Shown here: in pieces, positions 38,901 to 46,788 of the stretch
Position numbering within the stretch: position 1 is the first letter of the stretch
How the letters are laid out: the number at the start of each line of letters is the position of its first letter
Source: Littorina saxatilis
Taxonomy: Eukaryota > Mollusca > Gastropoda > Littorinimorpha > Littorinidae
Length of the DNA: 64,000 nt
Assembly: GCF_037325665.1 (NCBI RefSeq)
Contig: NC_090261.1
Span: 26,146,913 to 26,210,912 of the forward strand
Direction of reading: 5' to 3'
Notes under the pieces: generated by a model
The model's database searches: none
What the model was told of the DNA's origin: nothing
What the model saw: only the letters and a program-made list of their open reading frames with translations
Translations under genes and position numbers: made by a program

Positions 38901-41900
38901 ATGGGACGGGGTTCCCGTTACGCAGCGCTTCACGCTGTCTTCCCCTCCAGCATTCCCACAGCTCTCGGCTGGAGCTTGAGGGTAGAACCTCCCGTCTCGT
39001 TCCCCTTCCGCGACCGCTCTCGGCCCGGGATACCTCCGCGACCCACTCGGCCCGGGATGCTAGAATACACAAGTTTAGACTACCATAAGTCTCCATACTT
39101 GAATAAACTTTTATAACGTTCTTTATCACTACCGTCAACTATCTTATGCGGTTACAGTATATACACCCGCTTACTCATAAGCGACTTCATTTCCGAAAAA
39201 CATGTAAACATTCCCTTTTCCACAATGGCTGACAACCGCGCACGCTTTTCAGCTAATTCACACATGACTCTCCCGGTCATTTCTCAAGTCAATATTTCCG
39301 AGCAAAATAATATCTCCGAGTAAAATATCAATTCAATAAATACCTGTAAACACAGCAGTCGAATCTACCGATTCAATACCGCGGCACGAGTCCCCAAACG
39401 ACCTCTAGCGCCCGGTGAGAAACTTTACAATCAGGAGACACCTCTTCTCCTGTCGATAGTCTGCAAAGCTCTGAGGCTGTAATATCTTTACAACGCCACC
39501 TCAGTCAATACTCTTCTCTGATTGGTCACCGACAATACTGCACTGCGTCAGTGACATTATTTCACCGTGCGGTGTCCACTTAAAGTTCGTGGCCCATGAA
39601 ACTTTGTACACCTGAGTCACATAACTCCAATATACATCTATGTGCAAATCCGTTTGTCACATTACCCCCTCCTCCCGAAAAAAAATGACCGACCGAGGTT
39701 ATTTTTTCTTTAGGATAACAGATAAAAGAGGGTAATTACTTCACTGCAATACAATTACAATATCGCATTCCACTACGGAACAAAATTTTCCGATCCACTG
39801 ATCCATATGTGTAACACACTACTTTATGTCTGATAAAGTACTTCTTCCTTCTTCAGGAAGATTCCACTGAGTTTTCCTTTTAACTCACAATTTCCAGTCA
39901 TGTTGCTTTCCAGCTCAAACATGTAATGTCTTTCTTTAGCATCTTCAATTTTCATATCTTGAGTCCACGACTCTTCCAACATAGTACTACGACTCATGTT
40001 CCTGATGCTAAACAAGTAAGTAGTCAAAATCAAGCAAACCATTTTCTTGACCTCTTTCTGCGATTGCCACCATGTCTTACAGCATCAGTAGTCTCTATCG
40101 ACCTACTCTTTCCACTCGTAGCCAGTGAAAAACCACCTTTTAATCTGTTCACTTCAGCTCGCAGCTGACTGAGTTCTTCTCGAACAACTGCCAAGTCCTG
40201 ATTCAAACACACAACCTTCTGATCTGGAGTCAGAATCACAGGTTTATCAGGAGGGTTTCTTCTCTTTTCCTGCACACGATTAGTACGAGCCGTAACCCCC
40301 TCAGCTTCAGGACAACAGTCTGCACCCCCTGAAATCCCCGGAATGTTGCCTATGATCAAATCAGCGACAGGATCATTCAGGACGCAACAAACCATTTCTC
40401 CCGACACATAAGGTGTCTCAACTTTAACTTTCGCCTGAGGATAAGTAAGGACCTCCCCACCAAATGTCTTACAGGTGACCTTTCTACTGACCAACTGGTC
40501 TTTTGACACCAATCCACTACGCACTCCAGAAATCGTAGAACCTGAGTCTCGAAGTACTGTACACTCACTCCCGTTGACACTACCATGTTCCAACTTCAGA
40601 CTTCCAACATCCTGAGTAATTGGTGAAACGACTTCCGCAACAGCAGAATTTCCTGAAACACAAATGTCTGCGACAACAGCATTTCCTGACTCGACTCGCT
40701 CATATATACCTGATTCAATCAGATACTTCGGACAAGACCACCTGTCATGGCCGTCAATCCCACAAATCAGACAAGGGTTCTGAGGGTGTGTCCGTAAGGG
40801 ACACTGAACTGACCAATGTCCTTTCTCATGACATAACAGACAAGTATCTCCGCTCCGGGATAAACCACCTCTGCGACCACCAGTACGATTGCGTCTACTT
40901 CCACGAGGATAGTATGTATCACTTTGTGGCTGTGCCTGTGCATCAGACGTACCTCTGCCATAGCTCCAGTTACCTTGTCTACGACCAGCAAAACTGGAAC
41001 CAAACCTCCGCGACTGCGGACCACCTCTACTATTGCTTTGTGCAAAAGCAGCTGCAGCGTACTCTTCGTGACTACACGAACCTGCAGAAAAAATGGTTGG
41101 TCCCGACTTTCGTGACAAGTTTTTCCCAGGTCTCGCTAAGCGATAGCTTTCGGCAGCTTTGACCATTTCATCCAAAGTAACTAGACCTCGTTCTCGAATG
41201 AAAGTTGCTAAGTCAGCTGACACGCTTTCAAGGAATTGTTCTCCCAGAATCAAGTTCACTAGACCATCAACATCTGTGGTTATGTCAGATAGCGCAACCC
41301 AACGATCAAACAATCGTCGTAACTCAATCCCAAAAGTTTGGAACGGTTCCTTTTCACTTGGACGGATATTTCGGAGCTTTTGTCTAAATGTCTCAGACGT
41401 GCACTGAAATTTCTTCAGCAAGTTTTCTTTCAAACATTGGTATGTTAGTTCACCAGCAGCAGCAAGGCTATGGTATAGGTTTAATGCATTGCCCTCTAAA
41501 AGAGCAGACAAGTACGTGATCCACCTTGTCTCTTCCCATCCCAGAGATTTAGCATGAGTTTCAAATCTGAACAAGTATGAGTCTATATCATCTTGCTGTT
41601 CCCTGAATGCAGGGAGTCTGGGGTAAACAGGGCGAGCACCTACATTAGTGTGAGAATCCCGACCATTTTGTGGTGCACGCGACCCAGCACTAATTTCAGC
41701 CTGCCTAATCTCAAGCTCTCTTTGTTTTAACTGGTGTTCTCTTTCTTTGTCTCTTTCTTCTCGTTCCAATTCTTTTTGTCTCTCTTCTCTTTCCAATTCT
41801 TTTTGTCTCTCTTCTCTTTCCAATTCTTTTTGTCTTCGACTTTCTTCAATTTGTGCATCTTCCCTTTCTTTTTGTCTATCCAATTCTTTTTGTCTTTCTT

Positions 41901-44900
41901 CTTTTTCTCGTTTTCTCTCCAAACGATCAAAACTCTCTTTCACGTATTTTTCACGTTTCTCTGCAGCCAGACCCAAAGTCTCTGCCTGTTTTACAAACTT
42001 TTCAAACAACGCATCATAATCATCATCGCTCTCCATTGTGTAAGTCTTGAACTTTCAAAATCACACCAAAATATGTCCAAGTTTAGAGAAAAGTTTTGAA
42101 AAAGTTTCAAACAAAATCCAAACTCAAGCAATCTACTTGAAAACTGTCAGGTACCACAAAAAATCTGGCACCAAAACCAATAGTCAATACAAGACTATAT
42201 CCAAATACGTTTTGGCGTAAATCTCACGCAAAAATATCCAACAGTTTTAATGAAAGTCAAATATTCAGTCAATGAAGTCAAAACGAATCTTCAAACATAT
42301 ATACAAGTACAAACAAAACAACAACCCCAAACCACAAATAGGAGGAAAAATTCAAAGTTCAAAAATACAACACAAGTAAAGACTTAAGACTAATCAACAA
42401 ACTAAGTACTAAATCAGAAAATCAAAGCCAAAATAAGTCAAGTCCAACTAAAGAAAACGCAGTTGGAAGCAAAATAAAACGAAGTTCCAACAAATTTATG
42501 AAGTGAAACACTCCATATAAAACTAAAACTAATTTAAAGTTGTAAATAGTAGCTTAAAATAACCAACAAAAAATGTAGGTGGAGGCAAATAAAACAAATT
42601 CCCAAAAAAAAAATATTAAAGTGACACAATCACTTCAAACTAATTACCTTAATTACTTACAACAAAACTCAACAAAACCAATCCTACAAAATCAATAGCT
42701 AATCAATCACATCAACAACAAAAATTCAAAATGAAATCAGAAAATTCCAAAGTCCAAAAGAACAAAATTAATCAAAGTTAATTAACTTTACAAAGGCAAA
42801 GGGCAATAAACAACAGATAGATCCCTATTCCAAAGCAGAAAGAAAAAAAATGTTCTAACTATTTTACAAAATGAAAGCACAGAAAAGAGCAAGGAAAGAG
42901 AAATGAAAGACCCCACAGGAAGAAAAATGAAGCTATTCCCTCAGTGCTTAGAACTGTACAGTAAGCACTACCGTAAAACTGGAGACGGTAACAATACAAA
43001 ACAAGACATGAACGACACAACTATTCAATCTGAAAAATCTCTGTCTGCGTGACCTACTGCCAAAAATTCTAAAAAACCCAACACAGGGGACAAAATTAAA
43101 TTTAGCAAAGCAGGGAAACAACTACAAATTTTAACTAACACAGAGTAATCGGGGTCACCAAATGTTACGGCCGGAATTTACGTGTGTATGTCTGTATGTA
43201 TCTATATCTACTCCTATCAAAAATTGTGCGTGCTACTCTCTGTTTACTATATAACTGTTCTTCACACACACACACACATTCCAACCAGGCACAAAGACAA
43301 GAACACAGTATAGCCCTTTGCCCCTGTACCTCTATTTGAATGTTCAATCACAACATAAACATATTATTCTACATCCATTCTACAGATCACTTTCGCTCAA
43401 CATGAAAGTACTATTTCTGTTAACACACAGAAATCAAACTGCACAAAATTACATACAGGTTATTATGTCATGCAATCTACAGTTCTCGTGCACACACGTA
43501 TAACACTTGAGGCTTTGTTCCGTGAAAGCCCGTCTGTCTCAAAACACACGAAGACACTGTCTCAAACAATTCTTCTGTTTCTATTCACTTCTGTTATACA
43601 CAGATGACAAACCCCACGACGCTCGACGTCTCGTGGTTATTCACTCGGGAAACGTATCTCTGTACAGCTATCACGCTGGTTAAATTCTCTCAGTCGTACT
43701 CACAATATACAGTGGCACGCACTGCTTCACCCCACCCACACAACTGTCTCGTGTGGTGGAATGGGACGGGGTTCCCGTTTCGCAGCGCTTCACGCTGTCT
43801 TCCCCTCCAGCATCTCCACAGCTCACGGCTGGAGCATGAGGGCAGAACCTCCCGTCTCGTTCCCCCTTCCGCGACCGCTCTCGGCCCGGGATACCTCCGT
43901 GACCCACTCGGCCCGGGATGCTAGAATACACAAGTTTAGACTACCATAAGTCTCCATACTTGAATAAACTTTTATAACGTTCTTTATCACTACCGTCAAC
44001 TATCTTATGCGGTTACAGTATATACACCCGCTTACTCATAAGCGACTTCATTTCCGAAAAACATGTAAACATTCCCTTTTCCACAATGGCTGACAACCGC
44101 GCACGCTTTTCAGCCAATTCATACATGACTCTCCCGGTCATCTCTCAAGTCAATATTTCCGAGCAAAATAATATCTCCGAGTAAAATATCAATTCAATAA
44201 ATACCTGTAAACACAGCAGTTGAATCTACCGATTCAATACCGGCACGAGTCTCCAAACGACCTCTAGCGCCCGGTGAGAAACTTTACAATCAGGAGACAC
44301 TTCTTCTCCTGTCGATAGTCTGCAAAGCTCTGAGGCTGTAATATCTTTACAACGCCACCTCAGTCAATACTCTTCTCTGATTGGTCACCGACAATACTGC
44401 ACTGCGTCAGTGACATTATTTCACCGTGCGGTGTCCACTCAAAGTTCGTGGCCCATGAAACTTTGTACACCTGCGTCACATAACTCCAATATACACTATG
44501 TGCAAATCCGTTTGTCACATACACGTACAAATCCACTCGTGCTAAAAACGTGAGTGAACGTGGGAGTCTAAGCCCATGAACAAAGAAAAAGAAAAAGAAG
44601 TAGATTGTTTGTCTCCTCAAACCAATAGTCCCTGTCTCCAGATCTCTCTTTCTCTTCTTTTCCAATTGTTTGTCTTGTTTTCCAATTGTTTTGTTTTGTT
44701 TTCTACCTTGCTTTCTTGTGCCCTCTTCTTTGTACTCCACACCCTTTTCAGCAAAAAACCCTCTCTCTTCTGTTCTTAAAATGTCTGTCCTTTTGTTTCA
44801 ACGCTTTTCATTCCATAGTTTATCATGCCTGACCTTGCTGTCAATCACAGGGTGAGCCCACCCCCCCAGGTACGACGACCACCCCTGTCACACCCAAGGC

Positions 44901-46788
44901 GGCCGTGTCAGCACCGGCGCCCAAACCCATAATGCCCATTGGTGAGATTCGCTCCATTTCCACCATCTCGGCCGACACCAGGGCACAGTATAGAGAGGTC
45001 AGTAAAGCGTCCTTGAGCGCATGTGTGAAAGAGAGGAAAAGAAAGTGAGAGAGAGGCAAGACTCGATTCACTCTTTTGTGGCTGCCCATTGTTGACGAAG
45101 TTTTTCTGTCAATCAACTATTCTTTGTGTGTCTGTGTTTGTATTGACAGTAAGAACATAACAATAACAGTACTTCATTGTCCATTAAAATGAGTACATTT
45201 AAGAATAGAAAATTTTCTTCTTTGTCCCATACCTGAAATAAATAGTATCTTACCATAAAACTGAGAAGGGAAATGAACATGGAAAACTGGTTAACTACTT
45301 TCGTCAATAAGAAAGGAAGTCTGCCATATAAACTGTTCTATCTTAATAATGTACTCTTTTCTTGACTTCAGACTCCACTGCTAGATGCTGACATTCAGAT
45401 CACTGCTGAGAAGATTGTGATCAAGTTAGAGCCGCAGTCCCCTCCACGAACAACACAGAAAGAAACACCCAGTTCTGTCTTCAAGGATGTCTCCCCAGCA
45501 AGAAGGTCATCTTCTTCAGCCAGAGCATCAGAATCAAGTTCAACGCCTGCAGAGAAGTCAAAAACCTTTGAAAAGTCTGCATCCAAGCCCACAGAAAAGT
45601 CTGCATCAAGGTCTTCATCAGATACATCAAGGTCTTCATCAGATAAACCAAGGTCGTCATCAGATGCACCAAGGTCTTCATCTGATAAACCAAGGTCTTC
45701 ATCAGATGCACCAAGGTCTTCATCTGATAAACCAAGGTCTTCATCAGATGCACCAAGGTCTTCATCAGATAAACCAAGGTCTTCATCAGATACACCAAGA
45801 TCTTCAGATACACCAAGATCTTCAGATAAACCAAGGTCTTCTTCAGATGCACCAGCGAGGTCATCAGATGCATCAGCAAAGTCTGCCTTGGATGTATCAA
45901 AGTTCACGGAGTCATCAAGGTCTTCTTCAGGTGCATCGGCAAAGTCTGCTTCGGATGTGTCAAAGACACCTGCGGATGCGTTAACAAAGTCAGTAGAAAC
46001 GTCAGGCAGGTCTCCTGGCAGAGGGAGCGCTGTGTCCGTGCTGACCGAGATCAAAACGGAACCAGCCAAGTTTGAAAGTCAAGCTGCACCTCCAGTAGAC
46101 ACAGCAACCCCTGGGGACACATCCTCAGGAGAAAAAGAGGCACAGGACACTCCCACGACAGATTCTGGCAAAACAACACCAAAGGCCTCCAGGCGAAAGT
46201 CCACCCCTGAAGCAGCCACCCATGAAGAGGAGCGGACGCCTCCGTCCAAAGAACCAGAATCATCAGACCAGGTAATGATTGGAATGCAGGCCTTGCCCGA
46301 GGAGTGTGTTGGCATCAGCTGTAGATTATACAAGGTCCAGCTGTCATCACAAGGTAGTGTTAACAGTTCCAGCTGTCATTTAGTCATCTGACAAGCTGTC
46401 ACTTTGACGCTTTGTGCCTTCCATACTTTTTCAAGATTTATCTAAGTCCAAGGTTGTCAGGTATGCATTTATGACAATAATCTGTTCATTGTCTCGTGCC
46501 CATACTTTGGAAGATTAAGCTTTGTGAAGTGTCCAAACATTTGATGACTTGATAACCTGTGGCAGCAGAGCTAAATTCACACTTGGATTACACAGTAAAG
46601 AGAGGGCTGTTAGGTTGGTTCCAGTTCATTCATTTTCTGGTGTTTGTTCCACTTTCTTTGAGCAATTTCATTCTTAACAAGTGTTACATTCTTTATTCCA
46701 GACACCTGAAGAGGACGCAGATTCTGGCAAAAGACGGTCGTCACGAGCAAAGGCAGCTCCCACTCGTCGCAGCACACGCAAAAGATGA
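5999..46788 (+). CDS. SYMPK: Symplekin, 33 coding exons
   Basis: Scaffold of the nuclear pre-mRNA cleavage/polyadenylation and histone 3'-end processing complexes, bridging CPSF, CstF and Ssu72. Exons: 5999-6121, 7561-7629, 7974-8101, 8400-8526, 8883-8989, 11704-11767, 11923-12074, 12406-12503, 13118-13272, 13670-13771, 14156-14320, 14622-14780, 15350-15443, 16092-16153, 16856-16979, 17382-17468, 17953-18148, 18367-18448, 18727-18840, 19076-19144, 21939-22011, 22645-22744, 23096-23165, 23554-23662, 26002-26102, 27962-28049, 28353-28457, 28985-29172, 36221-36397, 36865-36963, 44851-44997, 45372-46271, 46702-46788. All borders are GT-AG, phases agree, and the sum is 1506 codons plus TGA. Residues about 42-341 are the N-terminal HEAT domain ([26 protein letters not shown]). 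Residues about 784-1096 cover the conserved C-terminal symplekin domain ([31 protein letters not shown]). Family identity was judged from remembered vertebrate symplekin (about 1274 residues). The extra length is mainly exon 32. The start ATG has A at -3 and G at +4 and is the first ATG in frame. Confidence 0.97.
6531..6626. repeat. Perfect 36-bp inverted repeat in symplekin intron 1
   Basis: Arms 6531-6566 and 6591-6626 are exact reverse complements around a 24-nt loop. No target duplication was found. The loop and arm junction (6570-6593) recur exactly, inverted, at 7504-7527 just before exon 2. Probably a snapback MITE, or a local inverted duplication. Confidence 0.8.
6819..7386. mobile_element. 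0.57-kb repeat family, copy 1
   Basis: Begins GAGTCACTTGAGAAAAAGTG and ends AAGTGACTC...GCTCTTCTTGTT, so the outermost GAGTCACTT is repeated inverted near the end. It contains a CCGG-rich run (about 6872-6910) and two related internal segments (CTTTTCTCGGAAACTAT, about 6938 and 7236). A nearly identical copy lies at 24555-25106. A 108-codon minus frame is open in both copies but has no protein-family features. Superfamily unknown. Confidence 0.75.
9224..10294 (+). mobile_element. piggyBac-type element, internally reduced
   Basis: The flanks are TTAA on both sides (9220-9223, 10295-10298), the target duplication of piggyBac transposons. The ends begin CACT, and the left subterminal region repeats CAGTACCAGC. 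It carries the start of a piggyBac-like transposase (9445-9717) but is far too short (1.07 kb) for the full protein, so it is a non-autonomous derivative in symplekin intron 5. Confidence 0.75.
9445..9717 (+). pseudogene. piggyBac transposase N-terminal remnant
   Basis: A 90-codon frame starting [20 protein letters not shown] and continuing into a Ser/Glu/Asp-rich stretch ([10 protein letters not shown]). Basic start, EEIL helix and acidic low-complexity region are typical of the N terminus of piggyBac-family transposases. The DDD catalytic domain and the C-terminal zinc finger are absent, and the frame ends about 45 residues after the acidic run in unrelated sequence. Not a working transposase; could be a fragment kept by chance within a MITE-like derivative. 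Confidence 0.6.
10608..11572. mobile_element. pogo/Tigger-like MITE, CAGTGGAGTCC ends, copy 1
   Basis: Terminal CAGTGGAGTCC and its reverse complement, each flanked by TA. The subterminal parts contain several forms of TTCGTTATA / TACAACGAA. No transposase frame. A second copy sits at 26382-27253 with a different middle. The middle of this copy includes CCGTATTTTCCGGGTCATAA, which looks like the end of another MITE inserted or recombined in. Confidence 0.8.
12708..12785 (-). repeat. SINE 3' end fragment with TCAA tail
   Basis: A (TCAA)n tract followed by a GCTTATATAGCGCGTATTC-type segment that ends in TTCTAAGCGC. The same segment, in opposite orientation, ends the SINE at 22389-22621. Lies in symplekin intron 8. 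Confidence 0.55.
13006..13112. repeat. 30-bp tandem repeat abutting the exon 9 acceptor
   Basis: Three exact and one partial copy of a 30-bp unit containing GTTGTGTTCCTTATGAATCA end 5 bp before the TATCCAG acceptor of symplekin exon 9. The unit contributes the pyrimidines upstream of that acceptor. A minisatellite within intron 8, not a CRISPR array. Confidence 0.9.
14802..14981. mobile_element. MITE with CAGTGGAACC ends
   Basis: A 180-bp foldback with CAGTGGAACC at one end, its complement at the other, and TA on both flanks. It starts 22 bp after the donor of symplekin exon 12. Related, larger and interrupted copy at 23697-25397. Confidence 0.75.
16343..16645 (+). mobile_element. tRNA-derived SINE (GGCACGGTTGG family), copy 1
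   Basis: tRNA-like head with A box TGGCCTAGTGGTAAGGCG and B box GGTTCGAACCCC, and an AAACAAACAAA tail. Flanked on both sides by TTTGATTTGATTTGATT. Nearly identical to the copy at 52196-52506, so both are young. In symplekin intron 14. Not a tRNA gene: the tRNA-like part continues into an unrelated SINE body. Confidence 0.85.
19288..21055 (+). mobile_element. DIRS-type retroelement, partial fossil
   Basis: The left edge (TTAATTACATATC..., then TTTAGTGCTAGGAC) matches the left terminal repeat of the larger DIRS element at 29401. It is followed directly by a reverse transcriptase-RNase H frame. The copy is incomplete: no gag-like part, tyrosine recombinase or right terminal repeat is seen. It lies in symplekin intron 20 and its right side is cut by the foldback at 21062. 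Confidence 0.8.
19402..20973 (+). pseudogene. DIRS reverse transcriptase-RNase H frame (fossil)
   Basis: A 523-codon frame. Reverse transcriptase motifs are visible: [10 protein letters not shown] near residue 35, [12 protein letters not shown] near 67 and the YLDD active site at 99-102. RNase H follows ([13 protein letters not shown] near 263, [15 protein letters not shown]). The form with LTDAYFHI and YLDDWL is typical of DIRS/Ngaro elements rather than LTR retroviruses. It belongs to a partial element and is not a host gene. Confidence 0.9.
21062..21605. mobile_element. Foldback MITE with ~56-bp terminal inverted repeats
   Basis: Left end AACATCCTAGGTGCCC... continues for about 56 bp and is matched in reverse complement at the right end with only a few mismatches. 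The 540-bp interior has no frame. It sits at the right edge of the DIRS fragment in symplekin intron 20. Confidence 0.8.
22389..22621 (-). mobile_element. SINE inserted 23 bp before symplekin exon 22
   Basis: Flanked by AAGTGAATAATGA on both sides (22376-22388, 22622-22634). The right end carries the GATTGATTGATT tail when read on this strand, so the SINE is antisense to symplekin. The right target duplication runs directly into the CTTTTTTCAG acceptor of exon 22. A related copy lies at about 37770-37965. Confidence 0.8.
23861..25314 (+). mobile_element. 5'-truncated L2-type LINE
   Basis: Retains the C-terminal end of the LINE ORF2 ([34 protein letters not shown], then [16 protein letters not shown] before TGA) and a 3' UTR with AGCGCAAAGAGCA...TTGCGCTATATAAATG and a (TTA)n tail, the usual end of L2-clade LINEs. 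The frame shifts once between the two parts, after residues SSPASL. The 3' UTR is interrupted by the repeat at 24555-25106. Confidence 0.8.
24555..25106. mobile_element. 0.55-kb repeat family, copy 2
   Basis: Nearly identical over its whole length to 6819-7386; the main difference is the length of the CCGG-rich run. Inserted in the 3' UTR of the L2 LINE, so it is the youngest layer of this nest. No target duplication longer than a few bases is evident. Confidence 0.75.
26382..27253. mobile_element. pogo/Tigger-like MITE, CAGTGGAGTCC ends, copy 2
   Basis: Left 200 bp and right 270 bp are nearly identical to the copy at 10608-11572; TA flanks both ends. The middle is replaced by a separate 365-bp element at 26586-26950. 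Symplekin intron 25. Confidence 0.8.
26586..26950. mobile_element. MITE with 22-bp perfect terminal inverted repeats, nested
   Basis: Ends in CAAACTAACAGCGGGAGGTG (and two more bases) on the left, with the exact complement on the right. It lies inside the CAGTGGAGTCC element copy 2. No frame of note. Confidence 0.75.
27500..27900. mobile_element. TTAA-flanked MITE (AGGCTGA ends)
   Basis: TTAA at 27496-27499 and 27901-27904. The ends AGGCTGATATA and TATGTCAGCCT are imperfect inverted repeats. TTAA targets point to the piggyBac superfamily. It ends about 60 bp before symplekin exon 26. Confidence 0.65.
28820..28955. repeat. GTCCTTAATTA-type repeat fragment
   Basis: Shares CGCAAAGACTTT, TTTTTACCAAAA and TTGTGCAGCCA with 27360-27490, so both belong to one short family rich in CTTCG/CGAAG palindromes. 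Just upstream of symplekin exon 28. Confidence 0.5.
29401..29618 (+). repeat. DIRS left inverted terminal repeat
   Basis: From about 29434 inward it is matched in reverse complement at 34761-34947 (includes TTAAAGTGCTAGGACAC and TCACGTGACCTATCACGCG). The outermost ~33 bp are specific to this end and are found only in the internal complementary region. Confidence 0.85.
29969..30385 (+). mobile_element. SINE 3'-end fragment interrupted by a MITE, inside the DIRS
   Basis: A short 5'-truncated SINE tail (ACCTTGAATGGTTGAAAACG ... ACACCATATTAAG) flanked by GTCTGTTAAAT (29958-29968, 30386-30396). The same tail ends the full SINE at 2402-2768. The TTAA inside the tail took up the MITE at 29997-30354. 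Confidence 0.7.
29997..30354. mobile_element. TTAA-flanked MITE (AGGCATATGTAC ends)
   Basis: Flanked by TTAA at 29993-29996 and 30355-30358, with AGGCATATGTAC / GTACATATGGCT termini. Sits in the SINE tail within the DIRS fossil. piggyBac-like target choice; no transposase. Confidence 0.75.
30748..30983 (+). repeat. 118-bp tandem duplication in the DIRS fossil
   Basis: Two nearly identical 118-bp units starting CAAGTTGGGCCGGAACTAGTAG lie side by side. Each has a GC-rich foldback (GCCGCGGC or a variant) and CGGAACTCACGGGGGGTC. Part of the element's untranslated or gag-proximal region; function unknown. Confidence 0.75.
34413..34504 (+). repeat. DIRS internal complementary region
   Basis: The left half is the reverse complement of the extreme left tip of the element (29401-29440). 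The right half is the reverse complement of the extreme right tip (34948-34998). The two halves are adjacent, as expected for the template that rebuilds termini in DIRS elements. Confidence 0.85.
34761..35000 (+). repeat. DIRS right inverted terminal repeat
   Basis: Reverse complement of the left terminal repeat, with an outer tip of about 50 bp specific to this end (TTGGTAAGTATATTAATTAA...). Terminates at about 35000 before intron sequence resumes. Confidence 0.85.
35088..35545 (-). mobile_element. GC-hairpin repeat family, copy A
   Basis: Read on this strand it begins after a TA-rich run with CGACTAGTGTCTGTCTGTCTG, continues GGCCAAAGTTCTCGGTGGATC and CAGCGCGCAGCGCTG, and ends in CTTCTTCCCGGCGAAG followed by a CTAGTA-like end. 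The 3' GC hairpin with no inverted termini or clear duplication is compatible with a Helentron-like non-autonomous element, but this is not established. Confidence 0.6.
35685..36138 (+). mobile_element. GC-hairpin repeat family, copy C
   Basis: Begins GAGTGTCTGTCTGTCTG and ends CGGGCGAAGCCGGGCTTAACTGCTAGT, the same layout as copies at 35088 and 53295 but with a different middle, which contains AAGGGAGATAACTC at about 36027-36040. It ends about 80 bp before symplekin exon 29. Confidence 0.55.
36398..37990. other. Symplekin introns 29 and 30 (5' part)
   Basis: Contains exon 30 (36865-36963). The rest shows a G-rich run at about 36659-36682 and, at about 37770-37965, a repeat related to the SINE at 22389-22621 (GTCGATGTGAATGCG, TTCCATTTCAAACGGC, an AAT microsatellite tail). 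No other gene seen. Confidence 0.5.
38306..39661 (-). repeat. 3' LTR
   Basis: Pairs with 43163-44519; the element reads on the minus strand, so this is the downstream LTR. It contains a short AC microsatellite (about 38407-38422) and a CG-rich segment (about 38980-39060). Confidence 0.9.
40030..42036 (-). CDS. gag-protease frame of the LTR element (fossil)
   Basis: A 668-codon frame. Residues about 20-115 are a charged coiled coil with tandem EREERQKEL repeats. A capsid-like region follows (residues about 140-300, including [19 protein letters not shown] and [19 protein letters not shown]). Then come a Gly/Arg-rich stretch and two CX2CX4HX4C zinc knuckles ([28 protein letters not shown]). 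Last is an aspartic-protease-like [10 protein letters not shown]. The frame is open throughout, but the element has no pol. Family knowledge: such gag proteins package element RNA. Confidence 0.85.
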   Translation of the reverse strand: MESDDDYDALFEKFVKQAETLGLAAEKREKYVKESFDRLERKREKEERQKELDRQKEREDAQIEESRRQKELEREERQKELEREERQKELEREERDKEREHQLKQRELEIRQAEISAGSRAPQNGRDSHTNVGARPVYPRLPAFREQQDDIDSYLFRFETHAKSLGWEETRWITYLSALLEGNALNLYHSLAAAGELTYQCLKENLLKKFQCTSETFRQKLRNIRPSEKEPFQTFGIELRRLFDRWVALSDITTDVDGLVNLILGEQFLESVSADLATFIRERGLVTLDEMVKAAESYRLARPGKNLSRKSGPTIFSAGSCSHEEYAAAAFAQSNSRGGPQSRRFGSSFAGRRQGNWSYGRGTSDAQAQPQSDTYYPRGSRRNRTGGRRGGLSRSGDTCLLCHEKGHWSVQCPLRTHPQNPCLICGIDGHDRWSCPKYLIESGIYERVESGNAVVADICVSGNSAVAEVVSPITQDVGSLKLEHGSVNGSECTVLRDSGSTISGVRSGLVSKDQLVSRKVTCKTFGGEVLTYPQAKVKVETPYVSGEMVCCVLNDPVADLIIGNIPGISGGADCCPEAEGVTARTNRVQEKRRNPPDKPVILTPDQKVVCLNQDLAVVREELSQLRAEVNRLKGGFSLATSGKSRSIETTDAVRHGGNRRKRSRKWFA
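42037..43162. other. Untranslated leader of the LTR element
   Basis: A-rich on the + strand with no open frame of note. It lies between the 5' LTR and the gag start on the minus strand and begins with the primer-site-like sequence. Probably the leader and packaging region. Confidence 0.6.
43163..44519 (-). repeat. 5' LTR
   Basis: Upstream LTR of the minus-strand element, nearly identical to 38306-39661. Transcription signals should lie here but cannot be assigned by eye. Confidence 0.9.
45600..45870 (+). repeat. Coding 21-bp tandem repeat in symplekin exon 32
   Basis: About a dozen copies of a 21-bp unit (CCAAGGTCTTCATCAGATGC type) encode [14 protein letters not shown] heptads, residues about 1254-1344 of symplekin, within a Ser/Lys/Pro/Thr-rich, surely disordered tail. 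Two unit types (A and K) alternate, so the array grew as 42-bp dimers. It raises symplekin above its usual length and leaves several frames on both strands open by chance. Confidence 0.9.

Larger units (their letters stand above)
38306..44519 (-). mobile_element. LTR retroelement with gag-protease frame only
   Basis: Two LTRs of about 1.36 kb (38306-39661 and 43163-44519) with TGTG...AACA termini on the minus strand bracket a 3.5-kb interior. The 5-bp target duplication TACAC is intact (38301-38305, 44520-44524). Next to the 5' LTR is a primer-site-like TGGTGACCCCGATTACTC. Next to the 3' LTR is a purine run CGGGAGGAGGGGG. The only long frame is gag-protease. No reverse transcriptase, RNase H or integrase is recognisable, so it would depend on a relative, probably of Ty3/gypsy type. 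The LTRs differ at roughly 2% of positions by eye, suggesting a fairly recent insertion. Its ends look whole. Confidence 0.9.
37999..44600 (+). mobile_element. tRNA-derived SINE split by an LTR element
   Basis: The head and body (37999-38305) match the SINE at 3728-4086 (B box GAGTTCGAATCCC). The 3' end resumes at 44520 (CAAATCCACTCGTGCTAAAAA) and ends in an AAGAAAAAGAAG tail. The LTR retroelement occupies the gap and duplicated TACAC. Confidence 0.85.

Noticed and set aside
41734-42099. Phe/Ser-rich + frame of 121 codons
   Set aside because: Antisense of the Glu/Lys-rich coiled coil in the gag frame.
45487-45984. 165-codon + frame rich in His/Gln/Leu over exon 32
   Set aside because: Another frame of the same repeat; the SSSDAPR frame joins in phase with exons 31 and 33.
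45395-46069. 224-codon minus frame of [15 protein letters not shown] repeats
   Set aside because: It is the antisense shadow of the symplekin exon 32 repeat array; a stop-free repeat unit keeps other frames open.
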